Positions 28,914-38,896 of a DNA stretch of 64,000 nucleotides are shown here, piece by piece. The DNA lies in the NCBI RefSeq assembly GCF_000020585.3, contig NC_011138.3, positions 1,171,787 to 1,235,786 of the forward strand, given 5' to 3'. Each line of letters starts with the position of its first letter. Positions within the stretch are counted from its first letter, which is position 1. This DNA is from Alteromonas mediterranea DE (GTDB taxonomy: Bacteria; Pseudomonadota; Gammaproteobacteria; Enterobacterales; Alteromonadaceae). The translations under genes were made by a program, and so were the position numbers. The notes beneath the pieces are model-generated. The model saw only the letters and a program-made list of their open reading frames with translations. It had not been told where the DNA came from and ran no database searches.

Positions 28914-30038
28914 ATGGCAGATTCAAGCGAAAAAACAGAAGACCCCACGGGGAAGAAACTCGATGATGCCCGAAAAAAAGGGCAGCTAGCCCGTTCCCGT
29001 GAACTATCTACCACCTTGGTGTTAATAGTCAGTGCCGTCATGTTTCTATTTGTTGGTGGCTGGATAGCGGAGTCGGTATTTAAACTTACCCGCAGAATGT
29101 TCATTTTATCTCGTGATGAAACCTATGATATCACCCACATGTTTGGCGCGTGGGGCGAGGCATTTTCAGCAGTGGGCCCTGCCGTACTGCTATATATGGT
29201 TGTCGCAATGATTGCAGGGATCTACGGCTCTATTGCCCTTGGCGGTTTTAACTTTACGTGGGAAGGGGCAAAGCCTAAAGGCTCTAAAATGAGCCCGATT
29301 CAAGGCTTCAAACGCATGTTTGGCACCAATGGCTTAGTTGAGCTTCTTAAGTCTATTGCAAAAGTAGTGGTTATTATCGGCATGGCCATTGGCGCGCTGC
29401 TGTTCTTTGAAGATGAAGCGCTGCATTTAGATATGGAGCTTTATCCGGGCAACCTGTTTCACGCTATGGACATACTTAAATGGGCTTTTCTCATTCTAGT
29501 ATGTGGCATGATCCCCATCGCGCTCATCGATGTGCCTTATCAAATGTATAAGCACAACAAAGAAATGAAGATGACCAAGCAGGAGGTGAAAGACGAAAGG
29601 AAAAATGCTGAAGGCGACCCCATGGTTAAAGGGCGTATCCGTCGATTGCAGTATCAGGCTGCAACGAAAAGAATGATGCAAGAAGTCCCTCAAGCTGATG
29701 TCGTGGTGACTAACCCTACCCATTTTTCAGTGGCCATTAAATACGATGAAAAAGGAATTAGGGCACCTGTGGTTGTCGCAAAAGGCGCCGATGAGTTGGC
29801 CATGCATATCAGAAAAATAGCCACAGCGAATGATGTTCCGCTCATTCCTTCTCCTATGTTAGCGCGGGCAATCTTCTATTCCACAGAAGTGGATGATGAA
29901 ATACCCAACGCCTTGTTTATGGCGGTAGCGCAAGTTCTCGCCCACGTGTATCAGCTTAAAGCTCACAGAGCAGGTAAAGGTAAACGTCCCAAGCCATTGA
30001 AACGGGATCTGCCCATCCCTCCCGAGTATCGCCGATAA
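28914..30038 (+). CDS. flhB: FlhB, export substrate-specificity switch
   Basis: The 374-residue protein has a basic N-terminus (KTEDPTGKKLDDARKKGQLA), four membrane segments to about residue 215, and a cytoplasmic domain with the autocleavage motif NPTH at residues 267-270. Cleavage there switches export from rod/hook to filament proteins when FliK signals. It starts 88 bp after fliR. Confidence 0.96.
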   Translation: MADSSEKTEDPTGKKLDDARKKGQLARSRELSTTLVLIVSAVMFLFVGGWIAESVFKLTRRMFILSRDETYDITHMFGAWGEAFSAVGPAVLLYMVVAMIAGIYGSIALGGFNFTWEGAKPKGSKMSPIQGFKRMFGTNGLVELLKSIAKVVVIIGMAIGALLFFEDEALHLDMELYPGNLFHAMDILKWAFLILVCGMIPIALIDVPYQMYKHNKEMKMTKQEVKDERKNAEGDPMVKGRIRRLQYQAATKRMMQEVPQADVVVTNPTHFSVAIKYDEKGIRAPVVVAKGADELAMHIRKIATANDVPLIPSPMLARAIFYSTEVDDEIPNALFMAVAQVLAHVYQLKAHRAGKGKRPKPLKRDLPIPPEYRR

Positions 30039-30155
30039 CACAGCCTTCCCCGCCAAGTTAGCATGAAAAAGATGCGGGAAAATGGACGGTTGTTAAAATA
30101 AGAAATGCCGTTAATTTAGGCAGTTAGTGCTGCTGCAGAAGGTGTTTGCTAAAGC

Positions 30156-30171
30156 TGGCACGTATGTTGAA
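30156..30171 (+). promoter_or_regulatory. sigma-54-like promoter ahead of flhA
   Basis: TGGCACGTATGTTGAA has a perfect -24 box (TGGCACG), but the -12 box reads TTGA, with GA where GC is usual. It lies about 57 bp before flhA in a 189-bp gap without other signals. It is likely a weaker FlrA-dependent site. Confidence 0.55.
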
Positions 30172-30227
30172 ACCCGCCTATCAGAATAGAATTAAGCGTC
30201 AATTTTCTGATAGAGAGACAATACGCA

Positions 30228-32327
30228 ATGCAGTTATCCGGTTATCTTCAGCGTTTCGATAAAAATCAGCTGCAAAATTTCACCAGTGGTTTAGGCGCGC
30301 CTATCGTCCTCTTAGCCATAATGGGCATGGTTATTTTACCTATGCCGCCGTTCTTATTAGATGTGCTGTTTAGTTTTAATATTGCCTTGTCTCTGGTCAT
30401 AATTTTGGTGGCAGTACTCACACAAAAACCTGTCGATTTCGGTATTTTCCCGCTTGTGTTGCTTATCGCTACAGTACTGAGACTGGCATTGAACGTAGCG
30501 TCTACCCGTGTTGTTCTGCTTTATGGGCACGAAGGGGGGGATGCTGCAGGTAAGGTTATCGAGGCCTTTGGAGCAGTGGTTATCGGTGGTAACTATGCGG
30601 TGGGTATTGTTGTTTTTGCTATTCTTCTAATTATTAACTTCAAAGTGGTTACCGCGGGTGCCGGGCGTATATCTGAAGTAAGTGCTCGCTTTACTTTGGA
30701 CGCCATGCCAGGTAAGCAGATGGCAATTGATGCCGACTTGAACGCCGGCTATATCGACCAAGACCAAGCCCGTCAGCGCCGAGAAGAAATCACCGCAGAA
30801 GCCGATTTTTACGGCTCGATGGACGGTGCGTCAAAATTCGTAAAGGGTGACGCGGTCGCCGGTCTTTTCATTATGTTGATTAATATCGTCGGCGGGTTAT
30901 TCATCGGCATGATCCAGCACGATTTGAATTTTGGTAGTGCTATTGAAATTTATACCATCCTTACTATCGGTGATGGGCTGGTTGCTCAAATACCTTCACT
31001 TCTGCTTTCTGTAGCGACCGCGATAATTGTTACTCGTGAAAACGAAACCCAAGAAATGGGTAAAGAGATCCGCGGACAATTAGGCAACACACAAGCGCTT
31101 TATATTGCATCGGGCGTGCTATTTGTGATGGGTATTATTCCAGGTATGCCCCACATTGCATTTTTAGGGTTCTCGTTTTTAATTGCGGGCGTTGCCTATT
31201 GGCAGACAGTTCAGGAAAAGAAAAAGGCTGCGGCACCGTCGGTCCCTGATAATGTGATGAAAGACGACACGGTGGCCCCAGAGGTTAAAGAGCTGGGGTG
31301 GGATGACGTTCAGCAGGTTGATACTATCGGGTTGGAGGTCGGCTATCGATTAATACCACTGGTTGATAAATCTCAAGGTGGCGAATTGTTGACGCGCATA
31401 AAAGGGGTGCGTAAAAAGCTCTCCCAAGAACTTGGTTTTCTTATTCCCCCAGTACACATTCGCGATAATTTAGATTTAGAGCCTAATACCTACACTATTG
31501 CTATGCTTGGCGTCACCATTGGCGACTCTGTTATCAGTCATGATGAAGAGTTGGCTATCAACCCCGGGCAGGTCTTCGGCAAATTAGAAGGTCGCGCCAC
31601 CAAAGACCCTGCGTTTGGTTTAGATGCGGTGTGGATCAAGCCGAATAAACGAGAACACGCGCAAACCTTGGGGTACACCGTTGTTGATGCAGCTACCGTT
31701 GTGGCTACCCACCTTAGCCAGTTGTTAACTAACAATGCTTATCAGCTACTTGGTCACGAAGAAGCGCAGCAGTTACTTGATATGCTGGCTAAGCAGCACC
31801 CTAAATTGGTGGAAGGTTTAGTACCAGATATCTTGCCGCTAAGCACGGTGGTAAAAGTGCTTCAAACCCTACTATTTGAGGGCGTGCCTATTCGCGATAT
31901 GCGCACTATTGTTCAAACCTTAAGTGAATACGGCACTCGCAGCCAAGACCCGGATGTATTGGTCTCTGCCGTTCGTATTGCGCTTAAACGTCTTATTGTC
32001 CAAGAAATTACCCAAGGGGCAAAAGAGATACCTGTCATAACCTTGGCGCCAGAGTTGGAACAGATGTTGCACCAGTCACTTCAAGCAGGTGGCGAAGATG
32101 GCGCTGGTATCGAACCAGGTTTGGCAGACAAGCTGCAAAAATCATTGCAGCAAGCCAGTCAGCAGCAAGAGTTAGAAGGAGAGCCTGCAGTACTCCTAAC
32201 CTCTGGCATGCTGCGACCCGTTCTGTCTCGCTTCTTAAAGTATTCGGTTGTTGGGCTCCATGTGCTTTCTTACCAAGAAGTGCCTGACGACAAACAAATA
32301 AAAATAGTCAGTTCGGTCGGTCAATAA
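30228..32327 (+). CDS. flhA: FlhA, flagellar export gate subunit
   Basis: The 699-residue protein has about eight membrane segments in the first 330 residues and the FHIPEP family signature (RISEVSARFTLDAMPGKQMA, then IDADLNAGYIDQDQARQRR). A large cytoplasmic domain binds chaperone-substrate complexes. Length matches E. coli FlhA (692). It heads flhA-flhF-flhG-fliA and the che genes. Confidence 0.96.
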   Translation: MQLSGYLQRFDKNQLQNFTSGLGAPIVLLAIMGMVILPMPPFLLDVLFSFNIALSLVIILVAVLTQKPVDFGIFPLVLLIATVLRLALNVASTRVVLLYGHEGGDAAGKVIEAFGAVVIGGNYAVGIVVFAILLIINFKVVTAGAGRISEVSARFTLDAMPGKQMAIDADLNAGYIDQDQARQRREEITAEADFYGSMDGASKFVKGDAVAGLFIMLINIVGGLFIGMIQHDLNFGSAIEIYTILTIGDGLVAQIPSLLLSVATAIIVTRENETQEMGKEIRGQLGNTQALYIASGVLFVMGIIPGMPHIAFLGFSFLIAGVAYWQTVQEKKKAAAPSVPDNVMKDDTVAPEVKELGWDDVQQVDTIGLEVGYRLIPLVDKSQGGELLTRIKGVRKKLSQELGFLIPPVHIRDNLDLEPNTYTIAMLGVTIGDSVISHDEELAINPGQVFGKLEGRATKDPAFGLDAVWIKPNKREHAQTLGYTVVDAATVVATHLSQLLTNNAYQLLGHEEAQQLLDMLAKQHPKLVEGLVPDILPLSTVVKVLQTLLFEGVPIRDMRTIVQTLSEYGTRSQDPDVLVSAVRIALKRLIVQEITQGAKEIPVITLAPELEQMLHQSLQAGGEDGAGIEPGLADKLQKSLQQASQQQELEGEPAVLLTSGMLRPVLSRFLKYSVVGLHVLSYQEVPDDKQIKIVSSVGQ

Positions 32328-32356
32328 TCTGACACTGGGTGATTGGAGAGGTTGCA

Positions 32357-33790
32357 ATGAAAATTAGACGTTTCTTCGGCAAAGATATGCGTGAGGCGTT
32401 AAGCCAAGTTAAAGCTGAGTTAGGCAGTGATGCAGTGATCATGTCGAACCGCAAAGTTGCCGATGGCATTGAGCTTGTTGCCGCCTATGATAAAGAGCCT
32501 GAAGCAAAACTCTTCACTCCAAAAACATCGCCTAAAGCAACCCCTAAAGCATCAGGTCAAAAAGCCGTGCCTAGCTTAAGTGAGATTATCGGTGATGATG
32601 GCCCCGACAGTTTAAAAGCTCTGTTAGAAAAGCAGCACGGCGGTAGTGCGCCTTCATCAAGTAATGCTTCAGCATCGCAGTCGCATTCAGCCAACCATAA
32701 TCAGCCTATGTCTGCAAATGCGAGACATGCCAACGAAATTGCGTCACACCTTGATTTCTCAGAAGCCTTTATTGATGACGTAGAAAGCCAGCACCTTGCA
32801 CAAGACGAAGGCAGAGCAACAACATTTCCCGACCACCAAGCGTCCAGCATAGACGAGGCACCCGTCTCTCAATCTGCAGAATTGGCGCAAATTAAAGAAG
32901 AGTTAGCGTCGTTGCGCGATGTTTTACAATATCAGGTTGCAGACTTGATGGAAGCGAAAAACAAGCGTCAAAAACCGGTACATCAATACTTGATTACCCG
33001 TCTAACGGATATGGGGTTAAGCAGTGCACTTGCCAGTCAGCTAATTAACTATACACCAGCACACTACAATGAACGAGACGCATGGGTGTATCTTCTTAAC
33101 CTATTGGCTAATCGCATAAATGTGACAGGAAACGATATACTTAGTGCGCAAGGTGCAGTTGCCTTAGTCGGACCGACGGGCACAGGTAAAACAACGACGG
33201 TTGCAAAACTAGCTGCTCGCTATGCACAAAAGTACGGTGCAGATTCAGTAGCAATGATTACCATAGATACGTATAGAATTGCGGCCTATGAGCAGCTCGC
33301 GACATACGGAAAAATTATTGGCTGTACGGTGAGAAAAGCGCAGACTAGTGAAGAACTTGCGGATTTATTATTCCAACTTCGTCATAAGCGTCTAGTATTG
33401 ATTGATACGGCAGGGTTTAGCCAACGGGATAGCCGTTTAATTAAACAGATTAAGCAGTTTGATAATGGTCAAATGCCAAAAGTTAAAAAATATTTGGTAG
33501 CGCAGGCAAATACACAATATCCTGCCCTACAGCGCATCATTAAGGCTTATGATGATATCGAACTAAGTGGCTGTATTTTCACAAAGTTAGATGAATGCTA
33601 CTCTTTAGGAGAGGTATTGAGCGCTGCAGTTGAATATCAACTGCCGGTTAGTTATGTCACCGACGGTCAGAAAGTACCTGAAGACATTAAGATTGCGGAG
33701 GCAAAATCTTTAGTTTCTGCCGCTGCAAAGCTTTATAAAAAGTACGGTTTGAATCATACTAGTAGCAACAACGCAATTAAAACAGCATAA
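32357..33790 (+). CDS. flhF: FlhF, polar flagellum placement GTPase
   Basis: The start is the ATG at 32357 (MKIRRFFGKDMREALSQV), twelve bases after GGAGAGG; a GTG at 32339 is less likely. The 477-residue protein has a basic N-terminal B domain, a variable Ser/Ala-rich linker, and the SRP-type NG domain: P loop GPTGTGKTTTVAKLAARYA near residue 272, IDTYRIAAYEQL, LIDTAGFSQRD, and TKLDE. FlhF places the single polar flagellum and recruits the MS ring. Confidence 0.95.
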   Translation: MKIRRFFGKDMREALSQVKAELGSDAVIMSNRKVADGIELVAAYDKEPEAKLFTPKTSPKATPKASGQKAVPSLSEIIGDDGPDSLKALLEKQHGGSAPSSSNASASQSHSANHNQPMSANARHANEIASHLDFSEAFIDDVESQHLAQDEGRATTFPDHQASSIDEAPVSQSAELAQIKEELASLRDVLQYQVADLMEAKNKRQKPVHQYLITRLTDMGLSSALASQLINYTPAHYNERDAWVYLLNLLANRINVTGNDILSAQGAVALVGPTGTGKTTTVAKLAARYAQKYGADSVAMITIDTYRIAAYEQLATYGKIIGCTVRKAQTSEELADLLFQLRHKRLVLIDTAGFSQRDSRLIKQIKQFDNGQMPKVKKYLVAQANTQYPALQRIIKAYDDIELSGCIFTKLDECYSLGEVLSAAVEYQLPVSYVTDGQKVPEDIKIAEAKSLVSAAAKLYKKYGLNHTSSNNAIKTA

Positions 33791-33795
33791 GCAGT

Positions 33796-34662
33796 ATGAT
33801 TGACGACCAAGCGAGTAGCTTAAGAAAAATGAAGCAATCACGGTTAATCAAAGTTATCGCCGTCACCGGAGGTAAAGGTGGCGTAGGTAAAACAAACATT
33901 ACGCTAAACACCGCTATCGCTATGGCGAAGCAGGGTAAGCGAGTTATGGTTCTCGACGCCGACCTCGGACTGGCGAACGTAGACGTAATGCTAGGTTTGC
34001 GGGTTGAGAAAAACCTTTCCCACGTGCTATCTGGCGAGTGCACGCTTGATGAAGTGTTAGTCACCGGCCCCCACGGTATTAAAATTGCGCCTGCCACCTC
34101 TGGCACGCAATCAATGGCAGAATTATCGCCAACGCAGCACGCGGGTCTTATCAGAGCCTTTAGTGAATTGCGTTCGCAAATCGATGTACTCATCGTAGAT
34201 ACCGCGGCCGGTATTTCAGACATGGTGTTGAGTTTTTCAAAAGCTTCTCAAGACATCATGGTAGTGGTTTGCGATGAGCCCACCTCGTTAACTGACGCCT
34301 ATGCCTTAATAAAGATTCTTAATCGTGAGCACGGTGTATTTCGCTTTAAAGTTGTGGCGAATATGGTTCGCGATGTACGGGAAGGTCAGGAATTATTTAG
34401 CAAATTAAGCAAAGTGACAGGGCGTTTTTTAGATGTTGCACTAGAATTAGTGGCAACCGTACCTTTTGATGAGAATATCCGCAAAGCCGTGAGAAAACAA
34501 ACGGCTATTGTTGATGCGTATCCGGGTTCTCCCGCCGCTGTTGCGATTACTCAGCTTGCGAGTAGAGCCCTTACGTGGCCCATTCCGGCACAACCGGGCG
34601 GTCACCTAGAGTTTTTTATTGAACAACTCGTTGCAGAAAAAGCAGTAGGAAGTCAGCGTTGA
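33796..34662 (+). CDS. flhG: FlhG/FleN, flagellar number ATPase
   Basis: The 288-residue MinD/ParA-type ATPase has the deviant Walker A TGGKGGVGKTN near residue 24 and VMVLDADLGLANVDVMLGL after it. The N-terminal DQASSLR motif, which in this family activates FlhF GTPase, supports the ATG at 33796 rather than the internal ATG at 33829. The protein limits flagellar number by restraining FlhF and FlrA. It starts 5 bp after flhF. Confidence 0.95.
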   Translation: MIDDQASSLRKMKQSRLIKVIAVTGGKGGVGKTNITLNTAIAMAKQGKRVMVLDADLGLANVDVMLGLRVEKNLSHVLSGECTLDEVLVTGPHGIKIAPATSGTQSMAELSPTQHAGLIRAFSELRSQIDVLIVDTAAGISDMVLSFSKASQDIMVVVCDEPTSLTDAYALIKILNREHGVFRFKVVANMVRDVREGQELFSKLSKVTGRFLDVALELVATVPFDENIRKAVRKQTAIVDAYPGSPAAVAITQLASRALTWPIPAQPGGHLEFFIEQLVAEKAVGSQR

Positions 34663-35390
34663 ACAGCAAGGCCGCCGCTTATCGTCAACAAACCGATAAA
34701 TCGCAGTTAGTCGAACGACATGCGTCATTGGTTAAGCGCATTGCGCATCACTTGATTGCGCGATTGCCGGCCAGTGTTCTTGTTGATGACCTGATCCAGT
34801 CGGGTATGATTGGTTTGCTAGAAGCTGCGCGTAACTTCGACGGGTCGAAAGGCGCGAGCTTTGAAACTTTCGCAGGCATTCGCATTCGTGGTGCTATGTT
34901 AGATGAGATACGTAAAGGCGATTGGACCCCGCGTTCAGTACATAGAAATGGACGTGCTATTACCGAGGCTATTTCACAGGTAGAGAGCGAAACAGGCCGC
35001 GATGCGAGAGATTCTGATATTGCTGATAAGCTTAATGTAAGCTTGCAGGACTATCACCAAATGCTTAATGAGGTTAATGCGGGAAAGCTGGTAGGTATTG
35101 AAGATTTAGGTGTGTCGGAAGATGTAATTACTACTGAGCAGAGTAGAGGTAGTGATGCGCCGCTTGAAGATTTAATGCAAGGCGCGTTTCAAAAAGCGCT
35201 TGCCCATGCCATTACGACATTACCTGAACGAGAAGCAATTGTTCTTTCACTGTACTATGATGAAGAACTGAACTTAAGAGAAATTGGCGAAGTTCTTGAT
35301 GTTAGTGAGTCAAGAGTCAGCCAAATTCACAGTCAGGCCATGTTAAAACTCAAATCACGAATGAAGTCGTGGCAAGCTGACGAAGAATAG
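34659..35390 (+). CDS. fliA: FliA, sigma-28 factor
   Basis: The 243-residue protein starts at TTG (34659), sharing bases with the flhG stop (TTGA); AGTAGGAAG lies upstream as a ribosome-binding site. Regions 2 (DDLIQSGMIGLLEAARNFDG), 3 (GRDARDSDIADKLNVSLQDY) and 4 (REIGEVLDVSESRVSQIHSQ) are all present. FliA transcribes late flagellar and chemotaxis genes. The rare TTG start and overlap suggest coupled, restrained translation. Confidence 0.95.
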   Translation: MNSKAAAYRQQTDKSQLVERHASLVKRIAHHLIARLPASVLVDDLIQSGMIGLLEAARNFDGSKGASFETFAGIRIRGAMLDEIRKGDWTPRSVHRNGRAITEAISQVESETGRDARDSDIADKLNVSLQDYHQMLNEVNAGKLVGIEDLGVSEDVITTEQSRGSDAPLEDLMQGAFQKALAHAITTLPEREAIVLSLYYDEELNLREIGEVLDVSESRVSQIHSQAMLKLKSRMKSWQADEE

Positions 35391-35426
35391 AAATTAATAA
35401 CAATTAACCCCTCATTGGAGGCTATT

Positions 35427-35810
35427 TTGGACAAAAGCATGAAAATTCTTGTGGTTGACGATTTTTCAACCATGAGACGTATCATCAAAAACCTGCTTAA
35501 AGATTTAGGTTTTTCTAACATCCAGGAAGCGGATGACGGAAGCACTGCATTGCCTATGCTGCAGCAAGGTGATTTTGATTTCGTTGTTACCGATTGGAAC
35601 ATGCCAGGAATGCAAGGTATCGATTTGCTGCGCGCAATAAGAGCCGACGACAAACTTAAGCATTTACCTGTACTAATGGTAACTGCAGAAGCGAAAAAAG
35701 AGCAAATTGTTGCCGCTGCACAAGCGGGCGTTAACGGCTATGTCGTTAAACCATTCACCGCTGCAACTTTAAAAGAAAAATTAGATAAAATTTTCGAACG
35801 TTTAGGTTGA
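35427..35810 (+). CDS. cheY: CheY, chemotaxis response regulator
   Basis: The start chosen is TTG at 35427 ([12 protein letters not shown]), five bases after GGAGG; an ATG at 35439 is too far from that site, and a TTG at 35415 lies before it. The 127-residue receiver has Asp-Asp at 11-12, phosphoacceptor Asp56 ([13 protein letters not shown]), Thr in LMVTAEAKK and Lys in YVVKPF. Phospho-CheY binds FliM. The run [17 protein letters not shown] is typical of polar-flagellum CheY. Confidence 0.94.
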   Translation: MDKSMKILVVDDFSTMRRIIKNLLKDLGFSNIQEADDGSTALPMLQQGDFDFVVTDWNMPGMQGIDLLRAIRADDKLKHLPVLMVTAEAKKEQIVAAAQAGVNGYVVKPFTAATLKEKLDKIFERLG

Positions 35811-35844
35811 TCCAGACGCTCACCAGATAAATGAGGTTTACTGG

Positions 35845-36600
35845 ATGACAACGAATGTAAACGTTCCAATTTCGTTAGAAGAGGCCAAACAGCTTGTCAC
35901 CTATCTGGAAGAAGGTGACAACGCGTCTGCTAACGCTCTACTTGAAGCTGCCTCAATGAAGGAAAACGTTGAGCTATTTGCTGAAGTAGGAAAGTTAACG
36001 CGTCAACTCCATGACGCGTTAAATAATTTTCAAATTGACGACCGCATCAAAAACTTAGCTACCGACGATATTCCCGATGCACAATCCCGCCTAACCTACG
36101 TAATTGAAGAAACCGAAAAAGCAGCTAATACTACAATGGACGCTGTGGAAGCGAGTATGCCGATAGCGGAAATGCTGTCGGTGCGTATCGAAAAAGTGAT
36201 GCCTGAGTGGAAAAAGCTCATGAACCGCCAAATCGAGTTGGGCGAGTTCAAAGCGTTATGTGCAGATTTAGACGAATTATTGGAAGACGGTTCGCTTCAG
36301 TCAGCTAAACTTACACAGTTACTTACCGAAGTATTGATGGCTCAAGGCTATCAAGACTTAACGGGTCAAGTTATCCGTCGCGTTATCGACCTTGTAAAAG
36401 AGGTAGAAGATAGCTTAGTTAATATGCTAACCATGTTTGGCGAGCGCGAAGGTGAAGAACAAACTAAACCATCTAGCGTTAAGGCCGATAAGGTTGATGG
36501 TGTAGAGGCAGAAGGCCCAATTATTGACGCCGAGAAACGCGATGATGTCGTTTCTGGCCAAGATGACGTAGATGATCTTCTGTCTAGCTTAGGTTTTTAG
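35845..36600 (+). CDS. cheZ: CheZ, CheY-P phosphatase
   Basis: The 251-residue helical protein contains the active-site segment AQGYQDLTGQVIRRVIDLV with the catalytic Asp and Gln. The C-terminus DDVDDLLSSLGF is the CheY-binding helix. CheZ removes phosphate from CheY. It lies 34 bp after cheY. Confidence 0.94.
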   Translation: MTTNVNVPISLEEAKQLVTYLEEGDNASANALLEAASMKENVELFAEVGKLTRQLHDALNNFQIDDRIKNLATDDIPDAQSRLTYVIEETEKAANTTMDAVEASMPIAEMLSVRIEKVMPEWKKLMNRQIELGEFKALCADLDELLEDGSLQSAKLTQLLTEVLMAQGYQDLTGQVIRRVIDLVKEVEDSLVNMLTMFGEREGEEQTKPSSVKADKVDGVEAEGPIIDAEKRDDVVSGQDDVDDLLSSLGF

Positions 36601-36612
36601 GGGAGCGGGCGC

Positions 36613-38868
36613 ATGTCGTTTGATGTTGACGAGGATATATTACAGGACTTTCTGGTTGAGGCTGGAGAGATACTTGAACAATTACAAGAACAGCTCGTTG
36701 ATCTTGAGAACAATCCTGAAGATGCGGATTTGCTGAATGCAATTTTCCGTGGATATCACACAGTTAAAGGTGGAGCGGGCTTTCTTTCGCTCACAGAGTT
36801 AGTAGAAATTTGTCACGGTGCAGAAAACGTTTTTGACGTAATGCGCAATGGACAAAGAACCCTAACCCCAGAACTGATGGATATTATTTTGCAGGCCACT
36901 GACGTGGTGGTAGAGATGTTTGAGCGGGTTAAAGCTCGCGATCCACTCGAACCTGCAGATGCACACCTTGTCGACTTATTGCACAAATTAAGTCGCCCGG
37001 AAACGCCAGATGAAAACATTTTTGGCGCCTCTGAAGAGTCAGCCACTGCACCTGAGTCATTTGCTGCGGAGCCTGAACTTGTCATTGAAGAACCTACAGC
37101 GCAAGTGCCTAGCGGCACAAGCGACGGTGGTATTGACGAAATAACCGAAGATGAATTCGAAGCGTTACTCGATGAACTTCATGGTTCAAATGCGCCAGGT
37201 CAATCTTCTTCAGCAAGTAAGCCATCAGTCGCGCCAGCATCACCTTCAGCACCCACGACACCGACCGCTGGCGGCGATAGCGACGATATCACCGACGAAG
37301 AATTTGAAGCGCTTCTCGACGATTTACACGGCAAAGGCCAGTTCGCAACTAGCGCTGCTCCTGCCTCTGAACCTAAAGCACCGGTAGCGCCCGCACCATC
37401 GAACTCAAGCAGCGATGAAGAAATTACTGACGATGAGTTCGAAGCACTTCTTGATCAGCTGCATGGTTCAGGTCAAGGCCCTACGCAACAAAGCGCAGCG
37501 CCTATTTCACCTGAGCCACCAGTAGATAAAGCGGCGACTGAAGCTGTTCAGAAGGCTAAACAAGCAGCACCTGTTAAAGCTGCGCCTACGTCAAATTCAG
37601 CCGCACCATCTAAGCCAGGCTCAACCGCGAAACCCAAAGCGGCTAGCCCAGCGCCTAAGAAAGATGATAAAAAGGCAGCTGCCGCAGCCCCACCGGCTGA
37701 AACCACGGTGCGGGTCGACACTAAGCGTCTAGACCAAATTATGAACATGGTGGGCGAGCTAGTATTGGTAAGAAATAGGCTAATCAGCTTAGGCATAAAC
37801 AGCAACGACGAAAGCATGTCGAAAGCCATTGCGAACTTAGATGTAGTGACTGGAGACCTCCAAGGTGCGGTGATGAAAACCCGCATGCAGCCTATTAAAA
37901 AGGTTTTCGGCCGCTTCCCCCGTGTTGTACGTGACCTAGCGCGAAGCTTGAAGAAAGAGATTACTTTAGAGCTTGTTGGTGAAGACACTGATTTAGATAA
38001 AAATTTAGTAGAAGCTCTGGCAGACCCATTAGTTCACTTGGTTCGAAATTCGGTCGATCACGGTATTGAAATGCCTGATGATCGCGCCGCTTCAGGTAAG
38101 CCTCGTATGGGAACGGTTAAATTATCTGCTTCCCAAGAGGGCGATCATATTTTACTTACCATCGAAGACGATGGTAAAGGGATGGATGCCGAAAAGCTCA
38201 AGGAAATTGCCATCAGCCGTGGCGTTCTCGATGCAGATGCGGCAGCGCGTATGTCAGACGTTGAGGCGTTCAATCTAATCTTTGCACCGGGCTTCTCAAC
38301 GAAGACAGAGATCAGCGATATTTCTGGTCGTGGTGTCGGTATGGACGTGGTTAAAACCAAAATTAACCAGCTAAACGGTACCGTAAACATTGATTCTCAG
38401 TTAGGAAAAGGGACCAGGTTAGAAATAAAAGTGCCTCTAACCTTAGCTATTTTGCCTACGTTAATGATTGTTGTAGGAAAACAGACCTTTGCGTTACCAT
38501 TAGGTGCGGTGAACGAAATAATAAACATGGACATCAAAAAGACCAACACGGTTGATGGCCAACTAACAATGATAGTTCGTTCAAAGGCAATTCCGTTGTT
38601 CTTCCTTGGCGAATGGCTAATTCGTGGCCCTAAAGATATTAATAGAGAAAAAGGGCACGTGGTTGTAGTACAAATTGGTACACAACAAGTTGGATTCGTC
38701 GTAGACGCGCTAATAGGTCAAGAAGAAGTGGTAATCAAACCTCTTGATGCTTTGCTTCAAGGCACGCCGGGTATGGCGGGAGCAACCATTACTTCAGATG
38801 GCGGGATTGCACTTATTTTAGATGTTCCGAGCCTGCTAAAACGGTACGCGCGTAAACCCATCAAGTAA
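36613..38868 (+). CDS. cheA: CheA, chemotaxis histidine kinase with three linker repeats
   Basis: The 751-residue protein has the HPt domain with His49 (RGYHTVKGGAGFL), a long Pro/Ala/Ser linker, the dimerisation domain (RLDQIMNMVGELVLVRNRL), the ATPase (LVRNSVDHGIEMPDDR, GRGVGMDVV) and a CheW-like regulatory domain ending KRYARKPIK. The linker contains three copies of ITxxEFEALLDxLHG at about residues 178-192, 223-237 and 274-288, separated by low-complexity spacers. The usual single P2 CheY-binding domain is not recognisable. CheA phosphorylates CheY and CheB. Confidence 0.95.
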   Translation: MSFDVDEDILQDFLVEAGEILEQLQEQLVDLENNPEDADLLNAIFRGYHTVKGGAGFLSLTELVEICHGAENVFDVMRNGQRTLTPELMDIILQATDVVVEMFERVKARDPLEPADAHLVDLLHKLSRPETPDENIFGASEESATAPESFAAEPELVIEEPTAQVPSGTSDGGIDEITEDEFEALLDELHGSNAPGQSSSASKPSVAPASPSAPTTPTAGGDSDDITDEEFEALLDDLHGKGQFATSAAPASEPKAPVAPAPSNSSSDEEITDDEFEALLDQLHGSGQGPTQQSAAPISPEPPVDKAATEAVQKAKQAAPVKAAPTSNSAAPSKPGSTAKPKAASPAPKKDDKKAAAAAPPAETTVRVDTKRLDQIMNMVGELVLVRNRLISLGINSNDESMSKAIANLDVVTGDLQGAVMKTRMQPIKKVFGRFPRVVRDLARSLKKEITLELVGEDTDLDKNLVEALADPLVHLVRNSVDHGIEMPDDRAASGKPRMGTVKLSASQEGDHILLTIEDDGKGMDAEKLKEIAISRGVLDADAAARMSDVEAFNLIFAPGFSTKTEISDISGRGVGMDVVKTKINQLNGTVNIDSQLGKGTRLEIKVPLTLAILPTLMIVVGKQTFALPLGAVNEIINMDIKKTNTVDGQLTMIVRSKAIPLFFLGEWLIRGPKDINREKGHVVVVQIGTQQVGFVVDALIGQEEVVIKPLDALLQGTPGMAGATITSDGGIALILDVPSLLKRYARKPIK

Positions 38869-38896
38869 GGCGATGAATTAATAGGAATAATAATCC

